DNA of 64,000 bases. Source: Noviherbaspirillum soli. Its GTDB lineage: Bacteria > Pseudomonadota > Gammaproteobacteria > Burkholderiales > Burkholderiaceae_D. Position 1 is the first letter of the stretch, and each line of letters opens with the position of its first letter. Made by a program: the position numbers and the translations under genes. The notes beneath the pieces were generated by a model that saw only the letters and a list, made by a program, of their open reading frames with translations, searched no databases and was not told where the DNA came from. Shown here one piece after another: positions 23,630-34,375 of the stretch. The stretch spans positions 62,001-126,000 of the forward strand of contig NZ_JACYOX010000002.1 of the NCBI RefSeq assembly GCF_015352955.1, read 5' to 3'.

Positions 23630-24937
23630 ATGCGCCACCTCATCCGCCAGTCGGCGCAAGTGCTGCCCATGACCGCGCTGTTGCTGGTGCTGCTGGTTGG
23701 GGCCGTCGGCATGGCGCTCGACTCCGGGCGCGCCTATCTGGTTCGCGCGCGGCTGGCGGCGGCGGTCGATGCGGCCGGGCTGGCCGCGGCGCGCGCCGTG
23801 ACCCGCGGCGAGGACGCGGCCAGCCGCAAGGCCAGCGCAGTGGCGGCGGCAGGGCGCGCATTCCGGGCCAACTATCCCGACGGCTATCTCAGTTCCACGC
23901 CGCAGCTGCGCACGCCGCAGCTGTCCTTCGAGCAGGGCAGGGTGCTGGTGGACACCAGCGCCAGTGCGTCCCTGCCGCTTGGGCTCACAGCGGTCATGGG
24001 CTTTACCGGTATCGATGTCGAGGCCAGCGCGCAGGCAATGCGGCGCGACCTCGACCTGGCGCTGGTGCTGGATGTGTCAACCTCGCTGGCGCCCGTGGCG
24101 CAGCAGGTAAGGGATGCCGCCGTCCTGTTTCTGGAGCGCTTCAGTCCCGACACCGACCGCGTGGCGCTGGTTCGCTTCGCCTATGGCGCCGTGGTGGACA
24201 TGCCGATCCGTACGGGTCAACGCGGATTCGACCGGCCCGCCATGCGCCGGCAACTGCAGGCGGCGCAGTTCTCGGGCTATACCAATTCGGCGGAGGGCCT
24301 GTGGCAAGGGCATGCGCAGTTGAACAGCGTGCTTGCCACGCAGCGCTCCAGCCTGCGCGTGATGGTGTTTTTCTCGGACGGCGTGCCGACTGCTTTCGCC
24401 TCCCGCTTCGGTGTGGCGGCGCCTGCCGGCTGCGACGTCGCCGGCGTGCTGGTCAGTGATATCGATGGCGTCAGCGTGCGCGGCCTGTGGCGCATGGACC
24501 GGCAGGAAGAGCCGGTCCCCGGCTGCGCCGCGGTGACCCTGTCGCCGCAGGCGCTGCCACCGTTCTACAACGCCCATGGCGAGCGCGCCGACCTGCCGGT
24601 GGCGGGCGGCGCGCCGCGCAGCGTCGGGGCGAGGCCAAGCTGGATCAATGTCAACCGCGCCGCGCGCAACCTGGCCGAAGCGATGGCCGCGCGGGCGCGG
24701 GCCGACGGCATCCATGTCTATACCGTCGGCCTGGGGCCGGAATTGCTGCAGTACGGCGGCGCCGACGGCGAAAGCGGCAGCGACATGCTCAAGTGCATGG
24801 CCAACAGCGCCGATGCGCCGCTGCGCTGCCGGGCACCGTCGCAGCCGGCCGGCGTGCATTGCCATGCGCGCGATGCTGCCGAACTCAAGCCCTGTTTCGC
24901 CATTCTTGGCGCGGAGATATTGCGGCTGACGAAGTAG
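23630..24937 (+). CDS. tadG: TadG-like pilus protein with von Willebrand A domain
   Basis: This 435-residue protein begins with a Tad-type N-terminal helix (VLPMTALLLVLLVGAVGMALDSGRAYL) followed by QARLAAAVDAAGLAAAR-like coiled sequence. From about residue 140 comes a von Willebrand A domain: the MIDAS motif DVSTS is at 148-152, and VMVFFSDGVPTAFAS carries the later metal-binding Asp. TadG helps anchor or stabilise the pilus at the envelope. Several Cys pairs lie toward the C-terminus (PGCAAV, LKCMAN, LRCRAP, HCHARD). It ends the locus and is followed by a terminator at 24992. Confidence 0.9.
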   Translation: MRHLIRQSAQVLPMTALLLVLLVGAVGMALDSGRAYLVRARLAAAVDAAGLAAARAVTRGEDAASRKASAVAAAGRAFRANYPDGYLSSTPQLRTPQLSFEQGRVLVDTSASASLPLGLTAVMGFTGIDVEASAQAMRRDLDLALVLDVSTSLAPVAQQVRDAAVLFLERFSPDTDRVALVRFAYGAVVDMPIRTGQRGFDRPAMRRQLQAAQFSGYTNSAEGLWQGHAQLNSVLATQRSSLRVMVFFSDGVPTAFASRFGVAAPAGCDVAGVLVSDIDGVSVRGLWRMDRQEEPVPGCAAVTLSPQALPPFYNAHGERADLPVAGGAPRSVGARPSWINVNRAARNLAEAMAARARADGIHVYTVGLGPELLQYGGADGESGSDMLKCMANSADAPLRCRAPSQPAGVHCHARDAAELKPCFAILGAEILRLTK

Positions 24938-24991
24938 GGCTGGCCTGGCCCCGATACGGCCGGCCTGACGCGCCAGGAAGCGGGATGAAAA

Positions 24992-25013
24992 AAAGCCGCC
25001 TTGCGGCGGCTTT
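24992..25013. terminator. Bidirectional rho-independent terminator between tadG and rpoD
   Basis: AAAGCCGCC (24992-25000), loop TTGC, GGCGGCTTT (25005-25013), preceded by an A run and followed by TTT. Two converging genes end on either side, so it can serve both strands. Confidence 0.85.
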
Positions 25014-25034
25014 CCTGTTGGTGCCTGAATCCGG

Positions 25035-27488
<2,454 letters not shown>

Positions 27489-27683
27489 TGCGTCGATATC
27501 AGGTCGGACAAGACTTGCGATTTACGTAATTGCATCAGCGCCCGGCATTGCGCTTGAACACATGCGGGTCATGCGGTAAGGGGTAGCAGGTAAGGTCGTT
27601 AGGTAGGAATTCAACCGGCAGGTTCCGTAGTCGACCCGCATGATAGACCTTCAGGCATGCTGCGTCAGCAAATGCATCCATAT

Positions 27684-28076
27684 TCAGTGTAAGTATGTGA
27701 TTTGCCTCAGGTTGAGGTTGCGCTCGGACGACAGCTCGATTTCATACAGTCGGCCGAGCTCGTCGCAGACCTGATCGCCGACTTCCAGCACCGGCGCCTG
27801 CCGCCACGCCTTCAGATCGATGGCTTCCTCGCCGTAGACGCTCGATGCCGGCAGCAGGAAAGCATGCGAGGCGGAACAGCGGAAAAACTCCATCAATGCC
27901 TTCATCGCTTCGTCATTGCCGCGCGCATAACCGGCAACGGTGCGAAAGACCATGCACTGGCCATGAATGACCGCCTTGCTGTCGTGGGTAAAGGAATGGA
28001 CATGGCAGGTCGGCAGGTTCAAGGTCAACGGTCCGGTTGTCAAACATGCTTGAAGGCACGTCGCAGAGCATTGCAA
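27684..28076 (-). CDS. Hypothetical protein, start uncertain
   Basis: I do not recognise the family. The frame encodes up to 130 residues; the part from residue 42 on (MVFRTVAGYARG, FFRCSASHAFLLPASSVYG, APVLEVGDQVCDELGRLYEIEL) has normal protein composition and the GC-rich third positions of the region, so it is probably real. The first 41 residues are less convincing: the ATG at 28076 has no ribosome binding site and lies only 16 bases after a strong terminator on the same strand. A start at 27953 (89 residues) is possible. A TTGACA on its strand at 28038-28043 could be the -35 of its own promoter. It precedes rpoD by 195 bases. Confidence 0.55.
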   Translation of the reverse strand: MQCSATCLQACLTTGPLTLNLPTCHVHSFTHDSKAVIHGQCMVFRTVAGYARGNDEAMKALMEFFRCSASHAFLLPASSVYGEEAIDLKAWRQAPVLEVGDQVCDELGRLYEIELSSERNLNLRQITYLH

Positions 28077-28091
28077 ACCGTGCCGGAATGG

Positions 28092-28152
28092 AAAAAAAGC
28101 CCGCTGTAAAAAGCGGGCTTGAATCTATTTCCTGAAGGAGATAGAGGAGACG
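28092..28152 (-). ncRNA. Predicted small RNA with CCGTCTCCTC motif (copy A)
   Basis: On the minus strand TTGGCT-N18-CATACT (-10 at 28159-28164) is followed by about 61 bases ending in a strong terminator: stem AAGCCCGCT/AGCGGGCTT (28097-28105, 28112-28120) and a T run. Between lie the unpaired CCGTCTCCTC and a small hairpin (TCC-TTCA-GGA flanked by CTAT/ATAG). No gene on this strand reads into it from upstream. A second RNA at 56843-56904 has the same 10-base motif, same hairpin-linker-terminator order and same length. The CU-rich motif could pair with Shine-Dalgarno sequences. Function is inferred. Confidence 0.65.
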
Positions 28153-28164
28153 GGACGGAGTATG

Positions 28165-28188
28165 TTGGCTAACGGAAAATATAGCCAA
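28165..28188. promoter_or_regulatory. Palindrome TTGGCTA-N10-TAGCCAA over the small-RNA promoter
   Basis: The 7-bp perfect inverted repeat covers the -35 and spacer of the predicted small-RNA promoter and lies 160 bases before the pncB start. Half-sites about 17 bases centre to centre suit a dimeric DNA-binding protein. I cannot name the regulator. Confidence 0.5.
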
Positions 28189-28350
28189 TTGATTGTGCGC
28201 ATATCAGACATGCGATTCATGAATGGCAGTTTTTTTTGATGCCGTTCCATTGCCGATGAAATGCGACGCGCGCAAAAGCACGGTGGCAGCTTGATTGTTC
28301 CTTTAATATCCTGTTTCGCAACGCGCATCCATCACAGCCAAGGACAAGCA

Positions 28351-29547
28351 ATGACGGCAGTAGTACGCAGTCTCCTGGAGACCGATCTCTATAAATTCAC
28401 GATGTGGCAGGCGCTGCTGCACAGCCATCCTGGCGCCCAGACCGAATACACCTTCGCACTGCGCAATACGCCAGCCTTTCCGCTGGCTGAGCTGAAGGAA
28501 GAAGTCGACCGCGAGCTGGACCATCTGTGCCGGCTGACCTTCCGGGACGAGGAGCTGGCCTACCTGCGCGGGCTGCGCTTCATGAAAAGCGACTTCGTTG
28601 ATTTTTTGACCGTATTCCGCTTCCAGCGCAAGTTCATCGAGGTCACCACCGAGGGAGATGCATTGCGCATCAAGGCTGTCGGCCCGCAGGTCCACGTGAT
28701 GGGCTTTGAGATCTTCGTGCTGTACATCGTCAATGAGCTGTATTTCCGGCGTTTCGCCAGGGAGCCGGCCATCGAGGAAGGCCGGCGGCGCCTGACGGAA
28801 AAGATCGAGCTGCTGCGCCGCTTCAGCAAGGAGTTGCCGGAAAAGCACAGCTTTTCCTTCTTCGATTTCGGCACCCGCCGTCGCTTTTCGGGCGAGTGGC
28901 ATGACGAAGTGCTGGCAACGCTGGCGCGCGAAGTGCCGATGTATTTCAAGGGCACTTCCAATGTCTACCTGGCGCGCAAGCATAACCTGGTGCCGATCGG
29001 CACCATGGCCCATGAATACCTGCAGTCGTATCAGTCATTCGGCGTGCGCCTGCGCGATTTCCAGAAGGCGGCGCTGGAAGGCTGGGTGCAGGAATTCCGC
29101 GGCGACCTCGGCACCGCGCTGACCGACGTGGTCGGCATGGATGCTTTCCTGAACGACTTCGACCTGTACTTCTCGAAGCTGTTCGATGGCCTGCGGCATG
29201 ATTCCGGCGATCCCATCGTCTGGGGCGAGAAGGCGCTGGCCCATTATGCGAAGCTGCGGGTCGACGCCAATACCAAGCGCCTGGTATTTTCCGACGGCCT
29301 GGACATTCCGAGGGCGTTTCAGCTGTACCGCCATTTCGCCGGTCGCACCCAGACCGGCTTCGGCATCGGCACCAACCTGACCAACGACCTCGGCATACAG
29401 CCGCTGAACATCGTGATGAAGCTCACGTCGTGCAATGGCCAGCCGGTGGCCAAGCTGTCGGACTCGCCGGGCAAGGGCACGATGTGCACCGACGAGACCT
29501 TCCTGGCCTATCTGCGCCAGGTATTCCACCATCCTAGCCGCGCTTGA
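28351..29547 (+). CDS. pncB: Nicotinate phosphoribosyltransferase
   Basis: This 398-residue enzyme joins nicotinate to PRPP, with ATP hydrolysis, in the NAD salvage (Preiss-Handler) pathway. It starts with the family N-terminus [22 protein letters not shown] and has the catalytic loop His in [12 protein letters not shown] (about residue 220), [22 protein letters not shown] and the phosphate-binding [10 protein letters not shown]. Length matches E. coli PncB (400). The ATG at 28351 follows AAGGACAAGC; an upstream in-frame ATG at 28261 adds 30 residues not found in the family. Its 3' end overlaps the converging trmB gene by 14 bases. Confidence 0.95.
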   Translation: MTAVVRSLLETDLYKFTMWQALLHSHPGAQTEYTFALRNTPAFPLAELKEEVDRELDHLCRLTFRDEELAYLRGLRFMKSDFVDFLTVFRFQRKFIEVTTEGDALRIKAVGPQVHVMGFEIFVLYIVNELYFRRFAREPAIEEGRRRLTEKIELLRRFSKELPEKHSFSFFDFGTRRRFSGEWHDEVLATLAREVPMYFKGTSNVYLARKHNLVPIGTMAHEYLQSYQSFGVRLRDFQKAALEGWVQEFRGDLGTALTDVVGMDAFLNDFDLYFSKLFDGLRHDSGDPIVWGEKALAHYAKLRVDANTKRLVFSDGLDIPRAFQLYRHFAGRTQTGFGIGTNLTNDLGIQPLNIVMKLTSCNGQPVAKLSDSPGKGTMCTDETFLAYLRQVFHHPSRA

Positions 29548-30256
29548 CGAACACCAGGTCCCAGACGCCGTGGCCCAGCTTCAGTCCGCGGTTCTCGAAC
29601 TTGGTGACGGGCCGGTAGTCCGGCCGCGGCGCAAATCCGGACGCCGTGTTCTCCAGCGACGGCTCGGCGCCCAGCACCTCCAGCATCTGGTGCGCATAGT
29701 CTTCCCAGTCGGTTGCGCAATGCAGGTAGGCGCCCGGCGCCAGCCGGGAAGCCAGCAGCGCCACGAAGTCCGGCTGCACCAGGCGTCGCTTGTTATGGCG
29801 CGCCTTGTGCCAGGGGTCCGGGAAGAAGATATGCACGCCGGCCAGCGACCCTGGCGCCAGCATGTGATTGACCACTTCGACGGCGTCATGCTGGATCAGC
29901 CGCAGATTCTCGAGTTGCTGTTCGCCGATCAGCTTGAGCAGGCTGCCGACACCCGGCGTGTGGACTTCCACGCCCAGAAAATTCTTTTCCGGCATGCCGG
30001 CGGCAATCGTCGCCGTGGTGCCGCCCATGCCAAAGCCAATTTCCAGCACGGTGGGCGCGGCCCTGCCGTAGGCGGCGTCGAGATCCAGCGGCGTTTTCTG
30101 ATAGGGCAGGCAAAAGCGCGGCCCCAGTGTGTCGAGCGCGCGCGCCTGCGCCGGGGAAAGGCGGCCGGCGCGGGTCACGAAGCTTCGGATGCGTCGCTCG
30201 GTCGGGTCGTAGAACAGGGGCTTGCCGGCTTCGTTGGCGGGGAGATGATCGGACAT
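29534..30256 (-). CDS. trmB: tRNA (guanine(46)-N7)-methyltransferase TrmB
   Basis: This 240-residue SAM-dependent enzyme makes m7G46 in tRNA. The SAM site is [21 protein letters not shown] with the acidic LGVEVH after it; [20 protein letters not shown] is the TrmB signature that contacts tRNA; THC-like [11 protein letters not shown] and [15 protein letters not shown] close the protein. The ATG at 30256 is chosen because family proteins begin about here; the frame is open for 13 more codons. It converges on pncB with a 14-base overlap. Confidence 0.95.
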   Translation of the reverse strand: MSDHLPANEAGKPLFYDPTERRIRSFVTRAGRLSPAQARALDTLGPRFCLPYQKTPLDLDAAYGRAAPTVLEIGFGMGGTTATIAAGMPEKNFLGVEVHTPGVGSLLKLIGEQQLENLRLIQHDAVEVVNHMLAPGSLAGVHIFFPDPWHKARHNKRRLVQPDFVALLASRLAPGAYLHCATDWEDYAHQMLEVLGAEPSLENTASGFAPRPDYRPVTKFENRGLKLGHGVWDLVFVKRG

Positions 30257-30528
30257 GCGGAAATCGTGTAGGTAAGGGAACGTGCGCCAGGCCATGGCGC
30301 GTCAGGGAAGAGGGCAGTCGAGCAGGCCGCCGGGAAGGGCGGCTGGTGCGCCGGCATGCACAAAGGCCCGGCGGGCGGCGCGATTATGTCACAGGAGCAA
30401 ACCGTGGAAAAGCATTGCCTGTAAGGCGGCTTCGGTCCATCTCCGTGGTGTTGCCCTGATCGGCCCTTGCATCCTCGGCCCGCGCGGATGAGGCAGTGCG
30501 GCGAAAGGCAAGTCTGAAACAAGCCAGA

Positions 30529-30602
30529 TGGAGCGGGTGAAGGGGATCGAACCCTCGTCTAGAGCTTGGGAAGCTTTCGTTCTACCATTGAACTACACCC
30601 GC
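30529..30602 (-). tRNA. tRNA-Gly (anticodon CCC)
   Basis: The minus strand folds as a full cloverleaf of 74 bases with encoded CCA. The acceptor stem is GCGGGTG/CACCCGC, the D arm GTTC/GAAC, the anticodon loop TTCCCAA (anticodon CCC) and the T loop TTCGATC. It closely resembles E. coli tRNA-Gly(CCC). The anticodon stem AAAGC/GCTCT has one A-C mismatch (position 28-42) where E. coli has G-C. It stands alone between trmB and the PEP-CTERM gene. Confidence 0.93.
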
Positions 30603-30666
30603 GGAAACCGGCATTTTACGCAACTTCCGAAATGGCAGGCAAACTGCCTTGCCATTATCCTCGTCC

Positions 30667-30700
30667 AAAAAAAATCCATGACTGTTGCCAGTCATGGATT
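30667..30700 (-). terminator. Rho-independent terminator of the PEP-CTERM gene
   Basis: On the minus strand AATCCATGACT and AGTCATGGATT form an 11-bp stem around GGCAAC, followed by a run of eight T. It lies about 55 bases after the PEP-CTERM stop. Confidence 0.88.
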
Positions 30701-30753
30701 CCAGTTGCCGGCTTGCCGCCTTACTGCGCGGGCAAGCAGTCTTTTCCTGCGTC

Positions 30754-31581
30754 TTAAGCCTTCTTGCTGCGGCGACGGCTCAGACCCAGACCCATCAGGC
30801 CCAGACCGATCAGTGCAACGCTGGCTGGCTCAGGCACGGCGTTGTTGAACACCACGTCCAGGGAGCCGTTGATCGTCTGCGTACCGGCTGGCGTGAAGTT
30901 GTTCAGCTGACCGGACTGGAACGACACGTTGTAGAACGGGTTCGGCGAGGTGAAGTACTGGCTGCCGGCGGCGGTCAGGCCGAAGGTCGAGGTGGCGCCG
31001 AAGCTGCCGCAGTTGATGCCGTTGGTGCAGGTGCTCAGGGTCGGGTCCAGCGTGCCCTGGCCGGTGGTCGGGAGACCGTTTGCGATCAGGATATCGTCTC
31101 CGGCGCTGACCGTGGTCCATGCCGTCGTGCCGGTTCCAGGAGCGCTGAACGTGGTGTTCGAGTTCGGATCCAGGAACAGGCGCAGGCTGCTGCTGGCGCT
31201 AGGCAGGAAGTTGAAAGTGGTAACGCTGCCGGACTGGGTAAAGGTGCCCGAAGCCTGGTACAGCGCATACAGGCCGTACTGGGCAGCGGTGCCGCCGGTT
31301 GGGCTCAGGTTGGATGCAACAGGCGACGTGCCGTTGTTGGCGACAAACTGGCCGGCATTCCAGAGCAGCGAAGCCTGGAAGGTGTTGCCGGAGAAGGTGA
31401 TTACCTCGGTGTAGTTGCCGGTGATCTTGTCGGCGGTGATACCGGTAAAGGTGCCGCCGGCGATGGTTTCATTGACAACGAAGTCAGGGAATGCTGCTTG
31501 CGCCATTGCGCCGGAACTGAAAACGCCCAGAGCTGCGGTAACTGCAACTGCTACCAGAGTCTTGCTAACCATTTTTTTCAT
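30754..31581 (-). CDS. PEP-CTERM secreted protein, PepA-like (floc-associated type)
   Basis: This 275-residue exported protein has a signal peptide (VSKTLVAVAVTAALGVFSSGAMAQA, cleavage near 28), a Ser/Thr/Asn/Gly-rich body with few Lys or Arg, and a C-terminal sorting tag: VPEPASV, a hydrophobic helix ALIGLGLMGLGL, and RRRSKK. Exosortase (EpsH/XrtA type, not in this window) is known to recognise such tags. The body (DKITGNYTEVITFSGNTFQ, WNAGQFVANNGTSP, YGLYALYQASGTF) looks like PepA, the PEP-CTERM protein linked to floc formation in Zoogloea-like bacteria. GGAG precedes the ATG. A sigma-54 promoter lies about 125 bases upstream and a strong terminator follows. Confidence 0.9.
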   Translation of the reverse strand: MKKMVSKTLVAVAVTAALGVFSSGAMAQAAFPDFVVNETIAGGTFTGITADKITGNYTEVITFSGNTFQASLLWNAGQFVANNGTSPVASNLSPTGGTAAQYGLYALYQASGTFTQSGSVTTFNFLPSASSSLRLFLDPNSNTTFSAPGTGTTAWTTVSAGDDILIANGLPTTGQGTLDPTLSTCTNGINCGSFGATSTFGLTAAGSQYFTSPNPFYNVSFQSGQLNNFTPAGTQTINGSLDVVFNNAVPEPASVALIGLGLMGLGLSRRRSKKA

Positions 31582-31703
31582 TTTGTTTCTCCGAGAGTGT
31601 TAAATATAATCAACTTTCCGAGCCTCCCCTGCTTTGGATTAGCTCCTAAAGTCGTGGTGTTTTCATTTTTTATTTTTAACTTATGGTCCGACGAATAGGA
31701 AAT

Positions 31704-31719
31704 AGCATTAAATGTGCCA
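31704..31719 (-). promoter_or_regulatory. Sigma-54 (-24/-12) promoter of the PEP-CTERM gene
   Basis: On the minus strand TGGCAC-N5-ATGCT has GG and GC exactly 10 bases apart. The -24 half is a perfect match; the -12 half has A for the first T. PEP-CTERM genes in floc-forming betaproteobacteria are known to depend on RpoN with the PrsK/PrsR pair. Confidence 0.65.
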
Positions 31720-31965
31720 ACTAAATAAAAGATATTATATTCAATGACTTATAGGATATTTTTCCTAAATGAAATTGAGCTGTGTAAAAATAATCGACAA
31801 AGTTCAAAAATTAATATGCTTGATGGAAATGTTTTCTTGTAATAGTTACAAAATTAAATTATTTCTCAAGAAAAATTTTTTTCCATAATGAAACATTTGA
31901 TGCGTGTAAGCATATGCGGTGAAAAACAGGAATATTGTTTAATCGCAAAGAAAATCAATGAGGGA

Positions 31966-31979
31966 TTGATTATTCTCAA
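31966..31979. promoter_or_regulatory. FNR-like box in the PEP-CTERM/FeeM intergenic region
   Basis: TTGAT-TATT-CTCAA matches 9 of 10 positions of the FNR consensus TTGAT-N4-ATCAA. It is in AT-rich DNA, so chance is possible, and it is far (about 670 bases) from the FeeM start and 385 from the PEP-CTERM start. Confidence 0.3.
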
Positions 31980-32645
31980 CGCCGATTTCATCAGGGCATT
32001 AAATGGCTGTTCATCGCAGTAGCTGGCGAGTGAGGGAAACGCGGCATTTCTGGCAGGGCAAGGCGAGCGGGGGCGGGGCGGGAGTACCGCCAAAGAAGGC
32101 GGAGCAACTGAACAAGCAGGGACGGAAAAAAGGCTCTCTTATTAGTGCCGTTGCCTTAACGAATTCAGGCGCGCCTTGCGGTTTGATTCTTTTTCCACAC
32201 CAGGAGTGGTTTCTTCTGTTTCTCGGTTGACGTGCGACTGGGCATCAGGCTCGAAAATGCATGACAAATATGTACGATTTTTCTGAATGTCAGTTGAACC
32301 TTGTAGTGTTTTTGCTAATGGCTGTTGGCAAGCCGCTAACAAGATGCCTCCTACAGGACATTGTAAATCTGTCAGATATGCGGATTTGACATGCATTTCG
32401 TCTTGTCGTGCATATCAGCTTGGCGATGTCCAAACGACCTTTTTCCCTAGGTTTGATGTCATTTAAATAGTTTATTCAGGGGAAAACCTGCCGTTCGTCG
32501 CCTAATTTTGCACTTCGCGAACCTATTCGCGACACCCCCTTCTAATCTCGCGTGTTGCATTTAGTCAAAACCTTGTTCGCAGGGTAATTTTTTAATTCAG
32601 CAACTATTTTCTACTGAGTAATATTTGTGACGAGGAGCCTGTACA

Positions 32646-33524
32646 GTGTTTGACTATCAAGAAAGCAAGACCTATCTGGAGCCCGAGCTGAACGGCCAGG
32701 ATGCGAAGCCGGAAGTAACGATCAGGCAAGTACGCGTCGAGCAGCCCGACGAGACAGATGCTCATGAACTTGATGTTGACGAAAGAACCTTCCAGATCCG
32801 TCTTGCCAACACCGAAATGGTGCGCAGCCATGCCAGTTCCCTGATCCACAGGATGTATGCGTCGCGTGGTTACACAGTAAACAATCCCCTGCAGGAAAAT
32901 CCTCATCGCGTCACCATGACCATCTCGGAAGAGGACAAGGTGATCGGCACCATTACCCTTGGCATCGATTCGCCCTCCGGCCTGCTGGCCGATGAAATCT
33001 TCAAGGATGAAGTCGACGCATACCGGGCGCGCGGCCGCAGGGTGTGTGAATTAACGAAGCTTGCGTTTGATCCTACAACGCGTTCGAAAACTGCATTAGC
33101 ATCTTTGTTCCATATCATTTTCATTTATTTGCGGCGCGTGCAAAAATGCACCGACATCTTCATTGAAGTCAATCCGCGGCATCGTCGTTTTTATGAGCGC
33201 ATGCTGGGCTTCAAGAAGCATGGCCCCAAGAAGATGAATCCACGGGTCAATGCACCGGCTTATCTGCTGTGCGTTGAAACCGATTACGTCGAGGAACAGA
33301 TTCAGAAGATGGGTGGCACCAGCGGCCATGACAACGCTGAAAAATCGCTTTATCCCTATTTCTTCTGCCCGATTAGCGAAAAGCAAAACAAGGCAGCAAT
33401 TGATAGGCAACTGGCAGTGCTGCATACTGACCAGGGCAATGCCAACGCAGTCAATGCGCTGGCGGCAATTTACCAGGCAAGCAGAGGCGCCACTTCGGTG
33501 GAAAGTTTGACACTATCGCATTAG
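32646..33524 (+). CDS. N-acyl amino acid synthase FeeM-like protein (copy 1)
   Basis: This 292-residue protein has a GNAT-type fold like FeeM and acyl-homoserine lactone synthases, which transfer a fatty acyl chain from acyl carrier protein to an amino acid. Key stretches are TFQIRLANTEMVRSHASSLIHRMYASRGY, KVIGTITLGIDSPSGLLADEIF, CELTKLAFDP and FIEVNPRHRRFYERMLGF. It starts with GTG at 32646 after GAGGAG. An N-terminal 45 and a C-terminal 35 residues lie outside the core. Its A+T content is higher than that of copy 2, which follows 44 bases later. The acyl chain and amino acid are unknown. Confidence 0.82.
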   Translation: MFDYQESKTYLEPELNGQDAKPEVTIRQVRVEQPDETDAHELDVDERTFQIRLANTEMVRSHASSLIHRMYASRGYTVNNPLQENPHRVTMTISEEDKVIGTITLGIDSPSGLLADEIFKDEVDAYRARGRRVCELTKLAFDPTTRSKTALASLFHIIFIYLRRVQKCTDIFIEVNPRHRRFYERMLGFKKHGPKKMNPRVNAPAYLLCVETDYVEEQIQKMGGTSGHDNAEKSLYPYFFCPISEKQNKAAIDRQLAVLHTDQGNANAVNALAAIYQASRGATSVESLTLSH

Positions 33525-33568
33525 GGAAACATGGAACTCCGGCGATCATTTACTAGATTACCCATCTG

Positions 33569-34333
33569 ATGTCCGGCAAGATCGGACCGAACAAATCGCT
33601 GGAAGCTCCCGACAGTAATGGACTGATCGGCGACGGTCATGCGCTCGGCCTGGATGGCGCCGCGCTTCCCGCCGATGCCGACGACCTCGTCATCGAGCAA
33701 AAGAACTTCCGCATCCGCCTGGCCGATACCGAGAGCGGCCGCAATTCAGCCTCGATGCTGATCAACAAGATGTATGCGTGGCGCGGCTATGGCAGCGCGC
33801 ACCAGGTCAAGGCCAGCCCGTCCCGCATCACGCTGACCGCTTCCGACAAGGAAAAGGTGATCGGGACCGTCACGCTCGGCATCGATTCCGAGGAAGGCCT
33901 GCTGGCCGACGAGATATTCAAGCCGGAAATCGATGCGCGCCGCAACGCCGGCGGCAAGGTATGCGAGCTGACCAAGCTGGCATTCGACCCGGATATCCGC
34001 TCCAAATTCGCGCTGGCCTCCCTGTTTCATATCGTCTTCATCTATGGACGGCGCATGCATAACTGCACCGACGTCTTCATCGAAGTCAATCCGCGCCATC
34101 GCCGCTTCTACGAGACCATGCTGGGCTTCAAGCGGCAATGCGAGATACGCACCAATCCGCGCGTGAACGCGCCGGCGGTGCTGCTGTGGGTGGACATCGG
34201 CTATGTGGAGGAGCAGATCCACAAGTACGGCGGCACCAGCGACAATCCGGACACCACCCGCTCGCTCTATCCCTATTTCTTCTCGCCCCGCGAAGAGGCC
34301 GGCATCCACGGCCGCCTGGTGTCGCTGGGCTGA
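33569..34333 (+). CDS. N-acyl amino acid synthase FeeM-like protein (copy 2)
   Basis: This 254-residue paralogue of the previous gene shares long identical stretches: CELTKLAFDP, FIEVNPRHRRFY, MLGFK, NPRVNAPA, YVEEQI and SLYPYFF. It lacks the C-terminal extension of copy 1 and has the GC-rich codon use of the surrounding genome. No good ribosome site precedes the ATG at 33569, so it may depend on translation of copy 1. Two copies may differ in acyl or amino acid choice, or one may be a newer arrival. Confidence 0.82.
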   Translation: MSGKIGPNKSLEAPDSNGLIGDGHALGLDGAALPADADDLVIEQKNFRIRLADTESGRNSASMLINKMYAWRGYGSAHQVKASPSRITLTASDKEKVIGTVTLGIDSEEGLLADEIFKPEIDARRNAGGKVCELTKLAFDPDIRSKFALASLFHIVFIYGRRMHNCTDVFIEVNPRHRRFYETMLGFKRQCEIRTNPRVNAPAVLLWVDIGYVEEQIHKYGGTSDNPDTTRSLYPYFFSPREEAGIHGRLVSLG

Positions 34334-34339
34334 GTGTCT

Positions 34340-34358
34340 GGAGGGGATGGCCCCCTCC
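34340..34358. terminator. Weak hairpin between convergent genes
   Basis: GGAGGGG (34340-34346) pairs with CCCCTCC (34352-34358) around ATGGC. There is no T run, so it is only a possible bidirectional terminator between the second FeeM-like gene and the methyltransferase. Confidence 0.35.
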
Positions 34359-34375
34359 CGGAATCATCACTGTCC

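Larger units (their letters stand above)
31582..32645. other. 1.06-kb AT-rich divergent intergenic region
   Basis: The region between the PEP-CTERM gene and the first FeeM-like gene is much richer in A+T than the rest, especially 31660-31990. It holds the sigma-54 promoter at 31704-31719 (minus), an FNR-like box at 31966-31979, and the GAGGAG ribosome site (32631-32636) of the GTG-started FeeM-like gene. The short frames inside lack codon bias and ribosome sites. I find no tRNA or REP hairpin. Confidence 0.6.

Noticed and set aside
27702-28109. Plus-strand frame opposite the hypothetical gene near rpoD
   Set aside because: The minus-strand translation has the better protein composition, and the plus frame runs into the sRNA terminator.
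28125-28328. 67-residue minus-strand frame upstream of the sRNA terminator
   Set aside because: It spans the predicted sRNA promoter and palindrome, has no ribosome site, and is not GC-biased like real genes here.
30685-31698. Plus-strand frame opposite the PEP-CTERM gene
   Set aside because: The minus strand has a signal peptide, PEP-CTERM tag, ribosome site, promoter and terminator.
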